In this document: positions 8,270-16,057 of the stretch, piece after piece | Position numbering within the stretch: the stretch's first letter is position 1 | Layout: each line of letters begins with the position of its first letter | Assembly (NCBI RefSeq): GCF_007176755.1 | Contig: NZ_BJTV01000016.1 | Location: forward strand, 62,001-126,000 | Direction of reading: 5' to 3' | DNA from: Streptomyces sp. 1-11 | GTDB lineage: Bacteria > Actinomycetota > Actinomycetes > Streptomycetales > Streptomycetaceae | DNA length: 64,000 nt | The notes under the pieces: model-generated | The model's database searches: none | What the model was told of the DNA's origin: nothing | Seen by the model: the letters and a program-made list of their open reading frames with translations, nothing else | Position numbers and translations under genes: made by a program

Positions 8270-9391
8270 ATGCCCTCGGCCCGACCACCCCTGTCCAGAC
8301 GGCGTCTCCTCGCGGCGGGGGCCGCTGCCGCCGCCGCGCCGGGCCTCGCCGCCGCGCCCGCCCGGGCCGCCGGCGGGCCCGGCCCGTTCGGCCGCCACGG
8401 GTCACCGGCCCGCCGCCGCACCCCGGGGACCCTGTACGTCGACCCCGGCGGCCGGGGCGACTTCACCTCCGTCCAGGCCGCGGTGACCGCGGCCACCGGC
8501 GCCGGCCGCACCCTGGTCATCGCGCCCGGCGACTACCGGGAGACGGTGCTCGTCGACGCCGGCCGTACGGACATGACCTGGATCGGCGCCTCCGGGGACC
8601 CGGGGGGCGTCGTGATCGTGTACGACAACGCGGCCGGCACCCCCAGACCCGGCGGCGGCACCTACGGCACCTCCGGCTCGGCCACCGTCACCGTGCAGGC
8701 CGACGGCTTCACCGCCCACCGGATCACCTTCGCCAACGACTGGCTGCGCGCCGGACACCCGGACGTCACCGGCACCCAGGCCGTCGCCCTCAAGGCGCAG
8801 GGCGACCGGACCGCCTTCCTGCACTGCCGCTTCCTGGGCCACCAGGACACGCTGTACGCCGACACCACGGCCCTCGGCGTCCTCGCCCGCCAGTACTACG
8901 CGCACTGCTACGCCGAGGGCGACGTCGACTTCGTCTTCGGGCGGGCCACCGCCGTCTTCGAGCACTGCCGCTTCCGCACCCTGAACCGCACGGAACTGGC
9001 CACCGCTCCCTACGGCTTCGTCTTCGCGCCCTCCACGGCCGGCGCCAACCCCCGCGGCTTCCTGGTGCTCCACGGCCGGGTCGGCGGCGAGGCCCCGGAC
9101 GGGTACTACGAACTGGCCCGCCCCTGGGTGCCCAGCTCGGACCCCACCGCCCGCCCCATGCTGACCGTCCGCGACACCTGGCTCGGCCCCGGCATCGACG
9201 CGGTGGCTCCCTACACGGACATGTCGGCCGCCCACCCCTGGCAGGACCAGCGGTTCGCCGAGTACCGCAACACCGGCCCCGGCGCCGTCGTCACCGTCCC
9301 GGGGAACCGGCCGCAACTGACCGCGGCACAGGCGGCGTCGGCGACCCGGGAGACCCACCTCGGCGACTGGGCGCCCTGGAAGGAGTGCTGA
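8270..9391 (+). CDS. Secreted pectin methylesterase, CE8 family
   Basis: Removes methyl groups from pectin so that the neighbouring lyase can cleave it; 373 residues. The N-terminus has a twin-arginine signal (SRRRLLAAGAAAAAAPG), suggesting Tat export. Family motifs occur in order: GDYRETVLV, TQAVALKAQGDR, FLGHQDTLY, EGDVDFVFGRA and ELARPWVPSS. Catalytic Asp residues are in QDTL and DFVFG; the substrate-binding Arg is in ARPW (LGRPW in most members). A good GAAGGAG Shine-Dalgarno precedes ATG 8270. Confidence 0.93.
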   Translation: MPSARPPLSRRRLLAAGAAAAAAPGLAAAPARAAGGPGPFGRHGSPARRRTPGTLYVDPGGRGDFTSVQAAVTAATGAGRTLVIAPGDYRETVLVDAGRTDMTWIGASGDPGGVVIVYDNAAGTPRPGGGTYGTSGSATVTVQADGFTAHRITFANDWLRAGHPDVTGTQAVALKAQGDRTAFLHCRFLGHQDTLYADTTALGVLARQYYAHCYAEGDVDFVFGRATAVFEHCRFRTLNRTELATAPYGFVFAPSTAGANPRGFLVLHGRVGGEAPDGYYELARPWVPSSDPTARPMLTVRDTWLGPGIDAVAPYTDMSAAHPWQDQRFAEYRNTGPGAVVTVPGNRPQLTAAQAASATRETHLGDWAPWKEC

Positions 9392-9417
9392 CGGCACGTC
9401 CGGCCGGAGACGGCGCG

Positions 9418-9461
9418 GGGGCCTCTCGCCCGATGGCTTGATATCGATCGGGCAAAGGCCC
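9418..9461 (+). terminator. Hairpin after the pectin methylesterase gene
   Basis: GGGGCCTCTCGCCCGAT is answered by ATCGGGCAAAGGCCC across a short AT-rich loop, with one mismatch or bulge. It sits 27 bases after the stop and ends the pectin locus. Confidence 0.5.
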
Positions 9462-9498
9462 TCGCGCTACCCCGGGTGACGCGCGTAGAACACCTGTC

Positions 9499-10296
9499 AT
9501 GCGTACATCACAGCGGATCGCGGCGGTCACCGCCGCCTGTGCCCTCGCCGGCGGCGCCCTGTACGGCGCCGGTGCGGCCACCGCCGGTCAGTCGACGGCG
9601 AACTCCACCCACGAGCCCTACAACATCGGGCTCCTGGTGAAGGACATCGACACCTACTACGGCACCACCGCCGACAGCGACGGCGTCTACCAGGCCTCCC
9701 CGGACAGCCCGTACGCCAAGGACCTGGCGCGCATCGACGCCGACGCCCGGAACTGGATCGACAAGGCGGCCCGCAAGGCCCACAAGCACGGTGAGAAGCC
9801 GGCCGTCGTCTTCGACATCGACGACACCCTGCTGCTCAGCCTCGACTACGAGAAGCGCTACAACTACACGTACAACTCCACCACGTGGAACGACTACGTG
9901 AACCGCGCCGACCGCCCGGCCGTCTTCGGCAGCCCCGAACTGGTGCGCTACGCCGACTCCAAGGGCGTGGAGGTCTTCTACAACTCCGGTCTCAGCGAGG
10001 CGCAGCGCGCCGGCGCCGTGGAGAACCTGAAGAAGATCGGCGCCGACGTCAACCTCGACGCCGGCCACATGTTCCTCAAGGACAAGGCCGCACCTCCGGC
10101 CTACCTGAGCGACTGCGCCACCCCGGGCACCTGGAACTGCACCACCGTGCAGTACAAGGCCGGCACCCGCGAGCACATCGAGGACGACCTCGGGTACGAC
10201 ATCATCGCCAACTTCGGCGACCAGTACTCGGACCTGGACGGCGGCCACGCCGACCGCACCTACAAGCTGCCGAACCCGACGTACTTCGTGTCCTGA
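9499..10296 (+). CDS. Secreted HAD-family acid phosphatase
   Basis: Exported phosphatase of 265 residues with a signal peptide (basic MRTSQR, hydrophobic stretch, cleavage near ATAGQST). The HAD nucleophile motif is VVFDIDDTLL at about residues 103-112. YNSGLSEAQR may correspond to motif II, FLKDK supplies motif III, and NFGDQYSDLDGG motif IV. The sequence resembles the plant acid phosphatase / HAD subfamily IIIB group. The substrate is not predictable; release of phosphate from extracellular organic esters is likely. It is a monocistronic gene flanked by hairpins. Confidence 0.88.
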   Translation: MRTSQRIAAVTAACALAGGALYGAGAATAGQSTANSTHEPYNIGLLVKDIDTYYGTTADSDGVYQASPDSPYAKDLARIDADARNWIDKAARKAHKHGEKPAVVFDIDDTLLLSLDYEKRYNYTYNSTTWNDYVNRADRPAVFGSPELVRYADSKGVEVFYNSGLSEAQRAGAVENLKKIGADVNLDAGHMFLKDKAAPPAYLSDCATPGTWNCTTVQYKAGTREHIEDDLGYDIIANFGDQYSDLDGGHADRTYKLPNPTYFVS

Positions 10297-10323
10297 CGCA
10301 CCGCCGCACGCGCAGGCGGTCCG

Positions 10324-10370
10324 CGACGACGGCCCCGCCGGGGATCCCCGGCGGGGCCGCCCGTCGTCGT
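10324..10370. terminator. Long GC-rich inverted repeat, two-way terminator
   Basis: GACGACGGCCCCGCCGGGGA pairs with TCCCCGGCGGGGCCGCCCGTCGTC, with a small bulge and almost no loop. It lies between the phosphatase stop and the 3' side of the convergent membrane-protein gene, so it can serve both. Confidence 0.75.
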
Positions 10371-10423
10371 GGCGAAGGTGACGGGCCCACCCGTACGAGC
10401 CGCAGGTCCTCGTCTTCTTCCCG

Positions 10424-10497
10424 GGGCCGCCGCGCCCGCGCCGCTGCACAGGGCCGCCGCGCCCGCGCCGCTGCACAGGGCCGCCACGGCCCGCGCT
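10424..10497. repeat. 27-bp tandem repeat behind the membrane-protein gene
   Basis: Two identical 27-base units (10424-10450, 10451-10477) beginning GGGCCGCCGCGCCC, plus a partial third copy. On the minus strand they start just downstream of the stop codon of the gene ending at 10503. Confidence 0.85.
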
Positions 10498-10502
10498 CTT
10501 CG

Positions 10503-11348
10503 CTACGAGCCGTCCCCGCCGCCGTCGTGGGCCGCGAAGGCGCCGGTGACGGTGTACCGCGCGCCCGCGGCCCCCGTGATCGTGTAGCTGTCGTCCTTCG
10601 CGTCCCGCCCGCCGCGCGCGTGGTCGTACTGACCGGCGAAGATCCACTCGCCGGCCGGGACCGTGCGGCCGTCCTTCAGCGTCCAGGTGAAGACGAGGAA
10701 CCCGCCGCGCTCCTCGGCGCGCTGGGTGAAGTCGGCCTCGGGCAGGGTGCGCCAGGCACCGGTGGACGACACCCCGCCGGTCTGCGCGATCCGCAGCTCC
10801 ACGGACAGGGCGCTGAGTCGCCGGGAGGTCCTGAGCGTCACGTCGCTCTGCGCCCAGAAGTCGTTGCCGTGCGGGTCCACCGAGCCGTCCGACCACAGCG
10901 GACCCTGCTGCCCTGCCCGGGCGGCGGGCGGCGGCACGGAGGACTCCGGCGTCCGGGGCGCGGCGGGGTCCGGTCCGGGCGCGGTGTGCGTGGCGCCGGG
11001 CACGGGGCCGGCGGAGTGCGCCGGGGGCCGGTTCGCCGCGTCCGGCGAGGGGGCGGGTGTGGACGCGGGCGCCGGCGACACGGCGACGGTCCGCCGGGCC
11101 GGCGGCTCCTGCCTGACCGCGGAGGCCACCGCGTACCCGCCGGCCGCGAGCACGGCGGCCGCCCCCGCCGCCGCGAGCACCTTCAGCCGGCCGGCCACCG
11201 GCGGCCGGCCGCCCCGGCGTCCCGGCGGGTCCTGCGCGGCCGTCCCGCGCTCCACCCGGGCCAGGATGCGCGCCCGGTCGGGTTCATGGGCCTCGGCCGC
11301 CTCGTGCAGCCGGGCGCGCAGCTCCTCGTGCCCGTCCCGCCGCCTCAT
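10503..11348 (-). CDS. Membrane protein coupled to the ECF sigma factor
   Basis: A 281-residue single-pass protein. Residues 1-55 are charged and cytoplasmic (MRRRDGHEELRARLHEAAEAHEPDR), followed by a membrane segment LKVLAAAGAAAVLAAGGYAVAS. After that comes a Pro/Ala-rich linker and an outer C-terminal domain (LWSDGSVDPHGNDFWAQSDVTL to GAFAAHDGG). Its ATG overlaps the sigma-factor stop (ATGA). The topology and coupling fit an anti-sigma-like regulator or a cell-surface partner of the sigma factor. No zinc-binding anti-sigma HxxxCxxC motif is seen, so the role is inferred only. Confidence 0.78.
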   Translation of the reverse strand: MRRRDGHEELRARLHEAAEAHEPDRARILARVERGTAAQDPPGRRGGRPPVAGRLKVLAAAGAAAVLAAGGYAVASAVRQEPPARRTVAVSPAPASTPAPSPDAANRPPAHSAGPVPGATHTAPGPDPAAPRTPESSVPPPAARAGQQGPLWSDGSVDPHGNDFWAQSDVTLRTSRRLSALSVELRIAQTGGVSSTGAWRTLPEADFTQRAEERGGFLVFTWTLKDGRTVPAGEWIFAGQYDHARGGRDAKDDSYTITGAAGARYTVTGAFAAHDGGGDGS

Positions 11349-11911
11349 CGGTTCCTTCCTCCGCTCCCGCCGCCCCGGGCCGCGGCCGCGTGCACCCGCT
11401 GAGGCACCCCCTGACCGCCGAGCAGCCTCTGCAGCTCGGCCACCCCCTTGGACGTCTGGCTCTTCACCGTACCCACCGACACCCCGAGGGCCAGTGCGGT
11501 GTCCTTCTCCGACAGGTCGAACGCGTGCCGGAGCACCACGCACGCCCGTTTGCGGAACGGCAGCCGGCGCAGGGCCTCCCGCACGTCGACCACGCCCGCC
11601 ACGTCGGGGTTCTCGGTCCGCTCCTCCCGGTGCGGCCAGAACAGCGCGATCCGGCGCCGTTCGCGCACCGCGGCGCGGATGCGCGTCCGGGCCAGGTTGG
11701 CGACCACGCCCCGCGCGTACGCCACCGGGTGGCCGGCCGCGCGCACCCGGTCCCAGCGGTGCCACAGGGCCAGCAGGGCGTCCGCGGCCAGGTCGTCGGC
11801 CGCGTCCGCCTCGCCGGTCAACAGGTACGCGAGTCGCGCGAGTTCGGCGTAGTGCCGTTCGAAGAAGGCGTGGAACTCCACGGAGGCGGCGTCGTCGACG
11901 ACCGGGCCCAC
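11345..11911 (-). CDS. SigE-family ECF RNA polymerase sigma factor
   Basis: A 188-residue extracytoplasmic-function sigma factor. Region 2 is visible as FHAFFERHYAELARLAYLLTGEADAADDLAADALLALWHRW. Region 4 runs from REALRRLPFRKRACVVLRHAFDLSEKDTALALGVSVGTVKSQ. It resembles the actinobacterial SigE-family clade in NCBI naming, which is not the same as S. coelicolor sigma-E. Its stop overlaps the membrane-protein start, so the two are made together. The regulon is unknown. Confidence 0.9.
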   Translation of the reverse strand: MGPVVDDAASVEFHAFFERHYAELARLAYLLTGEADAADDLAADALLALWHRWDRVRAAGHPVAYARGVVANLARTRIRAAVRERRRIALFWPHREERTENPDVAGVVDVREALRRLPFRKRACVVLRHAFDLSEKDTALALGVSVGTVKSQTSKGVAELQRLLGGQGVPQRVHAAAARGGGSGGRNR

Positions 11912-12070
11912 GAGTGACCTCTTCTCGGTACGGGTCCGTGCGTGTCACCACACGCGAACGATCGGCGGGGCCCCGATTCCGTAACACGAGGAAAACCTGA
12001 ACCGGGTCCGGCAGGGGAACAATCCAGCCAGCATCCGCGCACCTTTGATCAGGCGACGAGGAGTACGACC

Positions 12071-13522
12071 ATGTCCCAGACGCAGAAGGCGGAACAACGG
12101 CCCGGTGCCGCACCGCCCGCGGGCAACGGCGTCGACCGGTACTTCAGAATCTCCGAACGGGGATCCACTTTCGGCCGGGAGATACGCGGCGGCTTCGCCA
12201 CCTTCTTCACCATGGCCTACATCCTCGTGCTGAACCCCATCATCCTGGGCAGCGCCGAGGACAAGTTCGGCCACACTCTCGACACCGGCCAACTCGTCAC
12301 CGCCACCGCGCTGGTGGCCTGCGTGATGACGGTGGTCATGGGCGTCGGGGGCAACCTGCCGCTCGCCATCGCCGCGGGTCTCGGCCTCAACGCCGTCGTC
12401 GCCTTCCAGCTGGCCCCGCTGATGAGCTGGGCGGACGCGATGGGCCTCGTCGTCCTCGAAGGCGCCGTCATCTGCCTGCTGGTGCTCACCGGACTCCGCG
12501 AAGCGATCATGAACGCGATCCCGCAGCAGCTCAAGCAGGCCATCGGGGTCGGCATCGGCCTGTTCATCGCCTTCATCGGCTTCGTGGACGCCGGGTTCGT
12601 CAGCCGCATCCCGGACGCCGCGCACAGCACCGTGCCCGTCCAGCTCGGCGCGGTCGGACGGCTGACCGGCTGGCCCGTGCTGGTTTTCTGCCTCGGCGTG
12701 CTGCTGACGATCGCCCTGCTCGCCCGCAAGGTGAAGGGCGCGATCCTCATCAGCATCGTCACCATGACGGTCGTCGCGATCGTCATCGACGCGGTCGCCG
12801 ACATCAAGAGCTGGGGCCTGACCACGCCGAAGGTGCCCGACAAGATCGTCGCCGCACCCGACTTCGGGCTCGTCGGTCACTTCAGCCTGTTCGGCGGCTT
12901 CGCCAAGGCCGGTGTGCTCACCGCCGTGCTGCTCGTCTTCACCCTCATCCTGTCCGACTTCTTCGACGCCATGGGCACCATCGTCGGCATCAGCGCCGAG
13001 GCCGGGCTGCTCGACGACCAGGGACAGGTGCCCGGCATCGGCCGGGTGCTGTTCATCGACGGCGCCGCGGCCGTCGCGGGCGGGATCGGATCCGCCTCCT
13101 CCAACACCGCCTACATCGAGTCAGCGGCCGGCGTCGGGGAGGGCGCCCGCACCGGCTTCGCCAACCTCGTCACCGGCGGCCTGTTCGGGCTGGCGCTCTT
13201 CCTCACCCCGCTGCTGACCATCGTCCCGCTGCAGGCCGCCGCACCCGCGCTGATCGCGGTGGGCTTCCTGATGATGACCCACGTCAAGCACATCGACTGG
13301 GACCGGTACGAGATCGCCATCCCGGCGTTCCTCACCATCGCCGCGATGCCGTTCACCTACTCCATCACCGACGGCATCGGCGCGGGCTTCCTGTCCTACG
13401 TGCTCATCAAGACGGTCCTGGGCAAGGCCAGGGAGGTCAACTGGCTGCTGTGGGGAGTCTCCGCGCTGTTCCTGGTGTACTTCGCGATCGACCCGGTGGA
13501 GCAGGTCCTGGGCGTCGGGTGA
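12071..13522 (+). CDS. NCS2-family purine/uracil permease
   Basis: A 483-residue membrane transporter with about 12-14 hydrophobic segments, of the guanine/hypoxanthine (AzgA/GhxP-like) branch of NCS2. Typical segments are GFATFFTMAYILVLNPIIL, AAGLGLNAVVAFQL and SASSNTAYIESAAGVGEGARTG, the last being the substrate-site region. ATG 12071 has CGAGGAG upstream; in-frame codons before it lack a good Shine-Dalgarno. The gene is divergent from the sigma factor. The exact base transported is not certain. Confidence 0.92.
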   Translation: MSQTQKAEQRPGAAPPAGNGVDRYFRISERGSTFGREIRGGFATFFTMAYILVLNPIILGSAEDKFGHTLDTGQLVTATALVACVMTVVMGVGGNLPLAIAAGLGLNAVVAFQLAPLMSWADAMGLVVLEGAVICLLVLTGLREAIMNAIPQQLKQAIGVGIGLFIAFIGFVDAGFVSRIPDAAHSTVPVQLGAVGRLTGWPVLVFCLGVLLTIALLARKVKGAILISIVTMTVVAIVIDAVADIKSWGLTTPKVPDKIVAAPDFGLVGHFSLFGGFAKAGVLTAVLLVFTLILSDFFDAMGTIVGISAEAGLLDDQGQVPGIGRVLFIDGAAAVAGGIGSASSNTAYIESAAGVGEGARTGFANLVTGGLFGLALFLTPLLTIVPLQAAAPALIAVGFLMMTHVKHIDWDRYEIAIPAFLTIAAMPFTYSITDGIGAGFLSYVLIKTVLGKAREVNWLLWGVSALFLVYFAIDPVEQVLGVG

Positions 13523-13527
13523 GACGG

Positions 13528-13558
13528 ACGGGGGCGGCCGCGTGCGGACCGCCCCCGT
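13528..13558. terminator. Convergent terminator hairpin
   Basis: ACGGGGGCGG at 13528-13537 pairs perfectly with CCGCCCCCGT at 13549-13558. It fills the 43-base gap between the permease and the convergent penicillin-binding protein gene. Confidence 0.75.
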
Positions 13559-13565
13559 GCCGCGC

Positions 13566-15020
13566 CTACTTGAGCGCCGCCTGCATCATCGCCCTGGCCA
13601 CCGGCGCCGCGAGCCCGTTGCCGCTGACCTCGGAGCGGGCCGCGTCCGACTGCTCGACCATCACCGCGACGGCGACCTCCTTGCCGGTGCCGTCCGATTT
13701 GCCGTACGAGGTGAACCAGGCGTAGGGCGTCTTGCTGTTGTTCTCACCGTGCTGGGCGGTACCCGTCTTGCCGCCGACCGTCGCCCCGTCGATCAGCGCG
13801 TTCGTACCGGTGCCGTCCTTCACCACCGTCTCCATCGCCGACCGCAACTGCGCGGCGGTGGCGGAGCCGACGACCTGCTTGCTGTCCGTGCCGTCGTCGT
13901 AGTCCTTCAGCACGTCGCCGTCGCCGTCGGTGATCCGCGACACCATGTGCGGCGAGACCAGCTTGCCGCCGTTCGCCATCACCGCGGAGACCATGGCCAT
14001 CTGCAGCGGGGTCGCCGTGACGTCGAACTGGCCGATGCCGGACAGGGCGGTCTGCGCCTCGTCCATCCCGGAGGGGTAGACGCTGGGGTACGCCCGCACC
14101 GGGACGTCCTGCTTCCGGTCGTTGAAGCCGAACTTCTCCGCCATGGCCCGCACCTTGTCCTGACCGAGGTCGACGGCCATCTTGCCGAAGACGTTGTTGC
14201 AGGAGTAGCGCAGCGCGACCCGGATCGAGGCGTTCTCGCACGGTGCCGAGCGGTTCTCGTTGACCAGATCCTTGGTGGAGCCCTTCAGGGTGTACGGGTC
14301 GGGGCTGTCGGTCGGGTCGTCCACGTTCTTGTAGAGCCCGCTCTCCAGCGCCGCGGCGGCGACGACCAGCTTGAACGTCGAGCCCGGCGGCAGCGGCTGG
14401 CGCAGCGCGCGGTTGACGAGCGGCTTGTCCTTGTCCGCGTTGAGCGACTTCCAGGCTGCCCCGGCGGTGTTCGCGTCGGTGAGCCGCGTCGGGTCGTACG
14501 ACGGCGTCGACACCGCCGCGAGGATCTTCCCGGTCTTCGGGTCGAGGGCGACGGCGGCGCCCTTGTTGCCGCCGAGCGCCCGGTACCCGGCCTTCTGCAC
14601 GGCCGGGTCGATCGTCGTGACGACGTCGCCCGGGTCGGCGCGCTTGCCGGTCACCGTGCCCAGCACGGTCTTCAGTCTGCTGTCCGTGCCGTTGAGCAGG
14701 TCCTGGTAGATGCCCTCGAGCTGGGTCGGGGCGTAGGCCTGGGAGGCGTAGCCGGTCACCGGCGCGTACAGCTCGCCGTCGCGGTACGTCCGCTTGTACG
14801 CGAGGTCGCCGCCCTTCGTCCGGGCCGAGCCGGTGACGGCGCTGCCGGCCACGATGATGTTCCCCAGCGGCTGCGAGTACGTTTCGATGACGTTCCGCCG
14901 GTTGTTCTGGTCGTCCGCGAGGGCCGTTCCGTCGTAGTACTGCACCCAGGTCGCCCTGACCAGCAGGGCGAGCACGAGCAGCAGGGTGAAGACGGAAGCC
15001 CGCCTGATCGTCTTGTTCAT
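13566..15020 (-). CDS. Penicillin-binding protein, class B transpeptidase (PbpA-like)
   Basis: Membrane-anchored peptidoglycan transpeptidase, 484 residues. The N-terminal anchor is MNKTIRRASVFTLLLVLALLV. The start at 15020 gives this normal N-terminus; an in-frame extension upstream carries unrelated sequence. The three penicillin-binding motifs are present: STFK near residue 217, SCN near 273 and KTGT near 418. It resembles the shorter Streptomyces PbpA/FtsI paralogues, which lack a long N-terminal domain and a PASTA tail. Likely substrate is nascent peptidoglycan in growth or sporulation; which process is not shown. Confidence 0.92.
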   Translation of the reverse strand: MNKTIRRASVFTLLLVLALLVRATWVQYYDGTALADDQNNRRNVIETYSQPLGNIIVAGSAVTGSARTKGGDLAYKRTYRDGELYAPVTGYASQAYAPTQLEGIYQDLLNGTDSRLKTVLGTVTGKRADPGDVVTTIDPAVQKAGYRALGGNKGAAVALDPKTGKILAAVSTPSYDPTRLTDANTAGAAWKSLNADKDKPLVNRALRQPLPPGSTFKLVVAAAALESGLYKNVDDPTDSPDPYTLKGSTKDLVNENRSAPCENASIRVALRYSCNNVFGKMAVDLGQDKVRAMAEKFGFNDRKQDVPVRAYPSVYPSGMDEAQTALSGIGQFDVTATPLQMAMVSAVMANGGKLVSPHMVSRITDGDGDVLKDYDDGTDSKQVVGSATAAQLRSAMETVVKDGTGTNALIDGATVGGKTGTAQHGENNSKTPYAWFTSYGKSDGTGKEVAVAVMVEQSDAARSEVSGNGLAAPVARAMMQAALK

Positions 15021-15156
15021 GCCGCTGGTGAAGACGAGCCGGACGGGGCAATCGTTCCCGTCCGCCCCTTTTCTCATCCCGCGTTCAGAAAGCCCGCCGC
15101 GTACACGACGATCCGCACTCGCCCGGGAGACGGAGACCGCCGTGAGCGCGCCGGGC

Positions 15157-15927
15157 CTACAGCCGCCGCGTCGCCAGCGTCAGCCGGTCCCGCGCGTCGA
15201 ACAGCGCGTCCTTGATCATCTGCTCGTGGGCGGGGGTCAGCCGGGCCACCGGCACCGAGCAGCTGATGGCGTCCCTGGCGGGGGTGCGGTACGGGATCGC
15301 CACGCCGAAGCAGCGCAGCCCCAGGGTGTTCTCCTCGCGGTCGACGGCGAAGCCCTGTTCCCGGACCTGGTTCAGCTCCTCGATCAGCTTCTCCCGGTCG
15401 GTGATGGTGTGCTCGGTGAGCGCGGGCAGCGTCTCCGGCAGCAGCTTGCGCACCTGCTCGTCGGTGTGGGTGGCGAGCAGCGCCTTGCCGAGGGAGGTGG
15501 AGTGGGCGGGCAGCCGCCGGCCCACCCGGGTGAACGGGCGCAGGTAGTGCTGCGACTGCCGGGTGGCCAGGTACACCACGTTCGTGCCGTCGAGCCGGGC
15601 CAGGTGGATGGTCTCGGTGGTGTCGTCGGAGAGGCGGTCCAGGGTCGGCCGGGCGGCCGCCACCACCTCGTCGCCGTCGATGTAGGACGTGCCGACCAGC
15701 AGCGCCCGCACCCCGATGCCGTACCGCGTGCCCGTGGCGTCGGTCTCCACCCAGCCCAGCTCCACGAGCGTGCGCAGCAGCATGTACAGGCTGGACTTGG
15801 GGTATCCGACGGCCTCCTGCACCGCCGCGAGGGAGTGCATGCCGGGCCTGCCGGCGAAGTACTCGAGCAACTCAACGGTCCGCACCGCGGACTTGACCTG
15901 GGCCCCGCCCGTCTCGCCTGCCGACAT
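15157..15927 (-). CDS. IclR-family transcriptional regulator
   Basis: A 256-residue regulator with an N-terminal winged helix (VKSAVRTVELLEYFAGRPGMHSLAAVQEAVGYPKSSLYMLLRTL) and a C-terminal effector domain (VARLTPAHEQMIKDALFDARDRL at its end). ATG 15927 is preferred over ATG 15945 because AAGGGG lies about nine bases before it. The gene is divergent from a ketoglutarate-semialdehyde dehydrogenase, with a palindrome between them at 15992-16009. It probably controls that gene and itself in response to a sugar-acid intermediate (inference). Confidence 0.9.
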   Translation of the reverse strand: MSAGETGGAQVKSAVRTVELLEYFAGRPGMHSLAAVQEAVGYPKSSLYMLLRTLVELGWVETDATGTRYGIGVRALLVGTSYIDGDEVVAAARPTLDRLSDDTTETIHLARLDGTNVVYLATRQSQHYLRPFTRVGRRLPAHSTSLGKALLATHTDEQVRKLLPETLPALTEHTITDREKLIEELNQVREQGFAVDREENTLGLRCFGVAIPYRTPARDAISCSVPVARLTPAHEQMIKDALFDARDRLTLATRRL

Positions 15928-15991
15928 CGCCCTTGACCCCTTCATTCGACGGGAAATAGTCTCCGAGCAGCATATTCACCATCAGAGACGG

Positions 15992-16009
15992 CGTTCAGTA
16001 TATCGAACG
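15992..16009. promoter_or_regulatory. Candidate IclR operator palindrome
   Basis: CGTTC-AG-TATA-TC-GAACG is an imperfect 18-base palindrome with perfect five-base arms and a TATA centre. It lies in the 130-base divergent intergenic region between the IclR gene and the dehydrogenase gene, about 50 bases before the latter's GTG. Confidence 0.5.
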
Positions 16010-16057
16010 CGCTGGTGGTTGACCCAGCGAATGCGGCCTTAACTGGAGGGACCCGCG

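Noticed and set aside
5302-8520. A 1072-codon minus-strand open frame opposite the binding protein, lyase and esterase
   Set aside because: It is a GC-bias shadow (Val/Gly/Ala/Asp-rich, no domain), and the plus-strand genes there have clear families, signals and Shine-Dalgarnos.
15021-15077. Longer start for the penicillin-binding protein at 15077
   Set aside because: The extra residues are polar and unrelated to the family; the start at 15020 gives the normal short cytoplasmic tail and membrane anchor.
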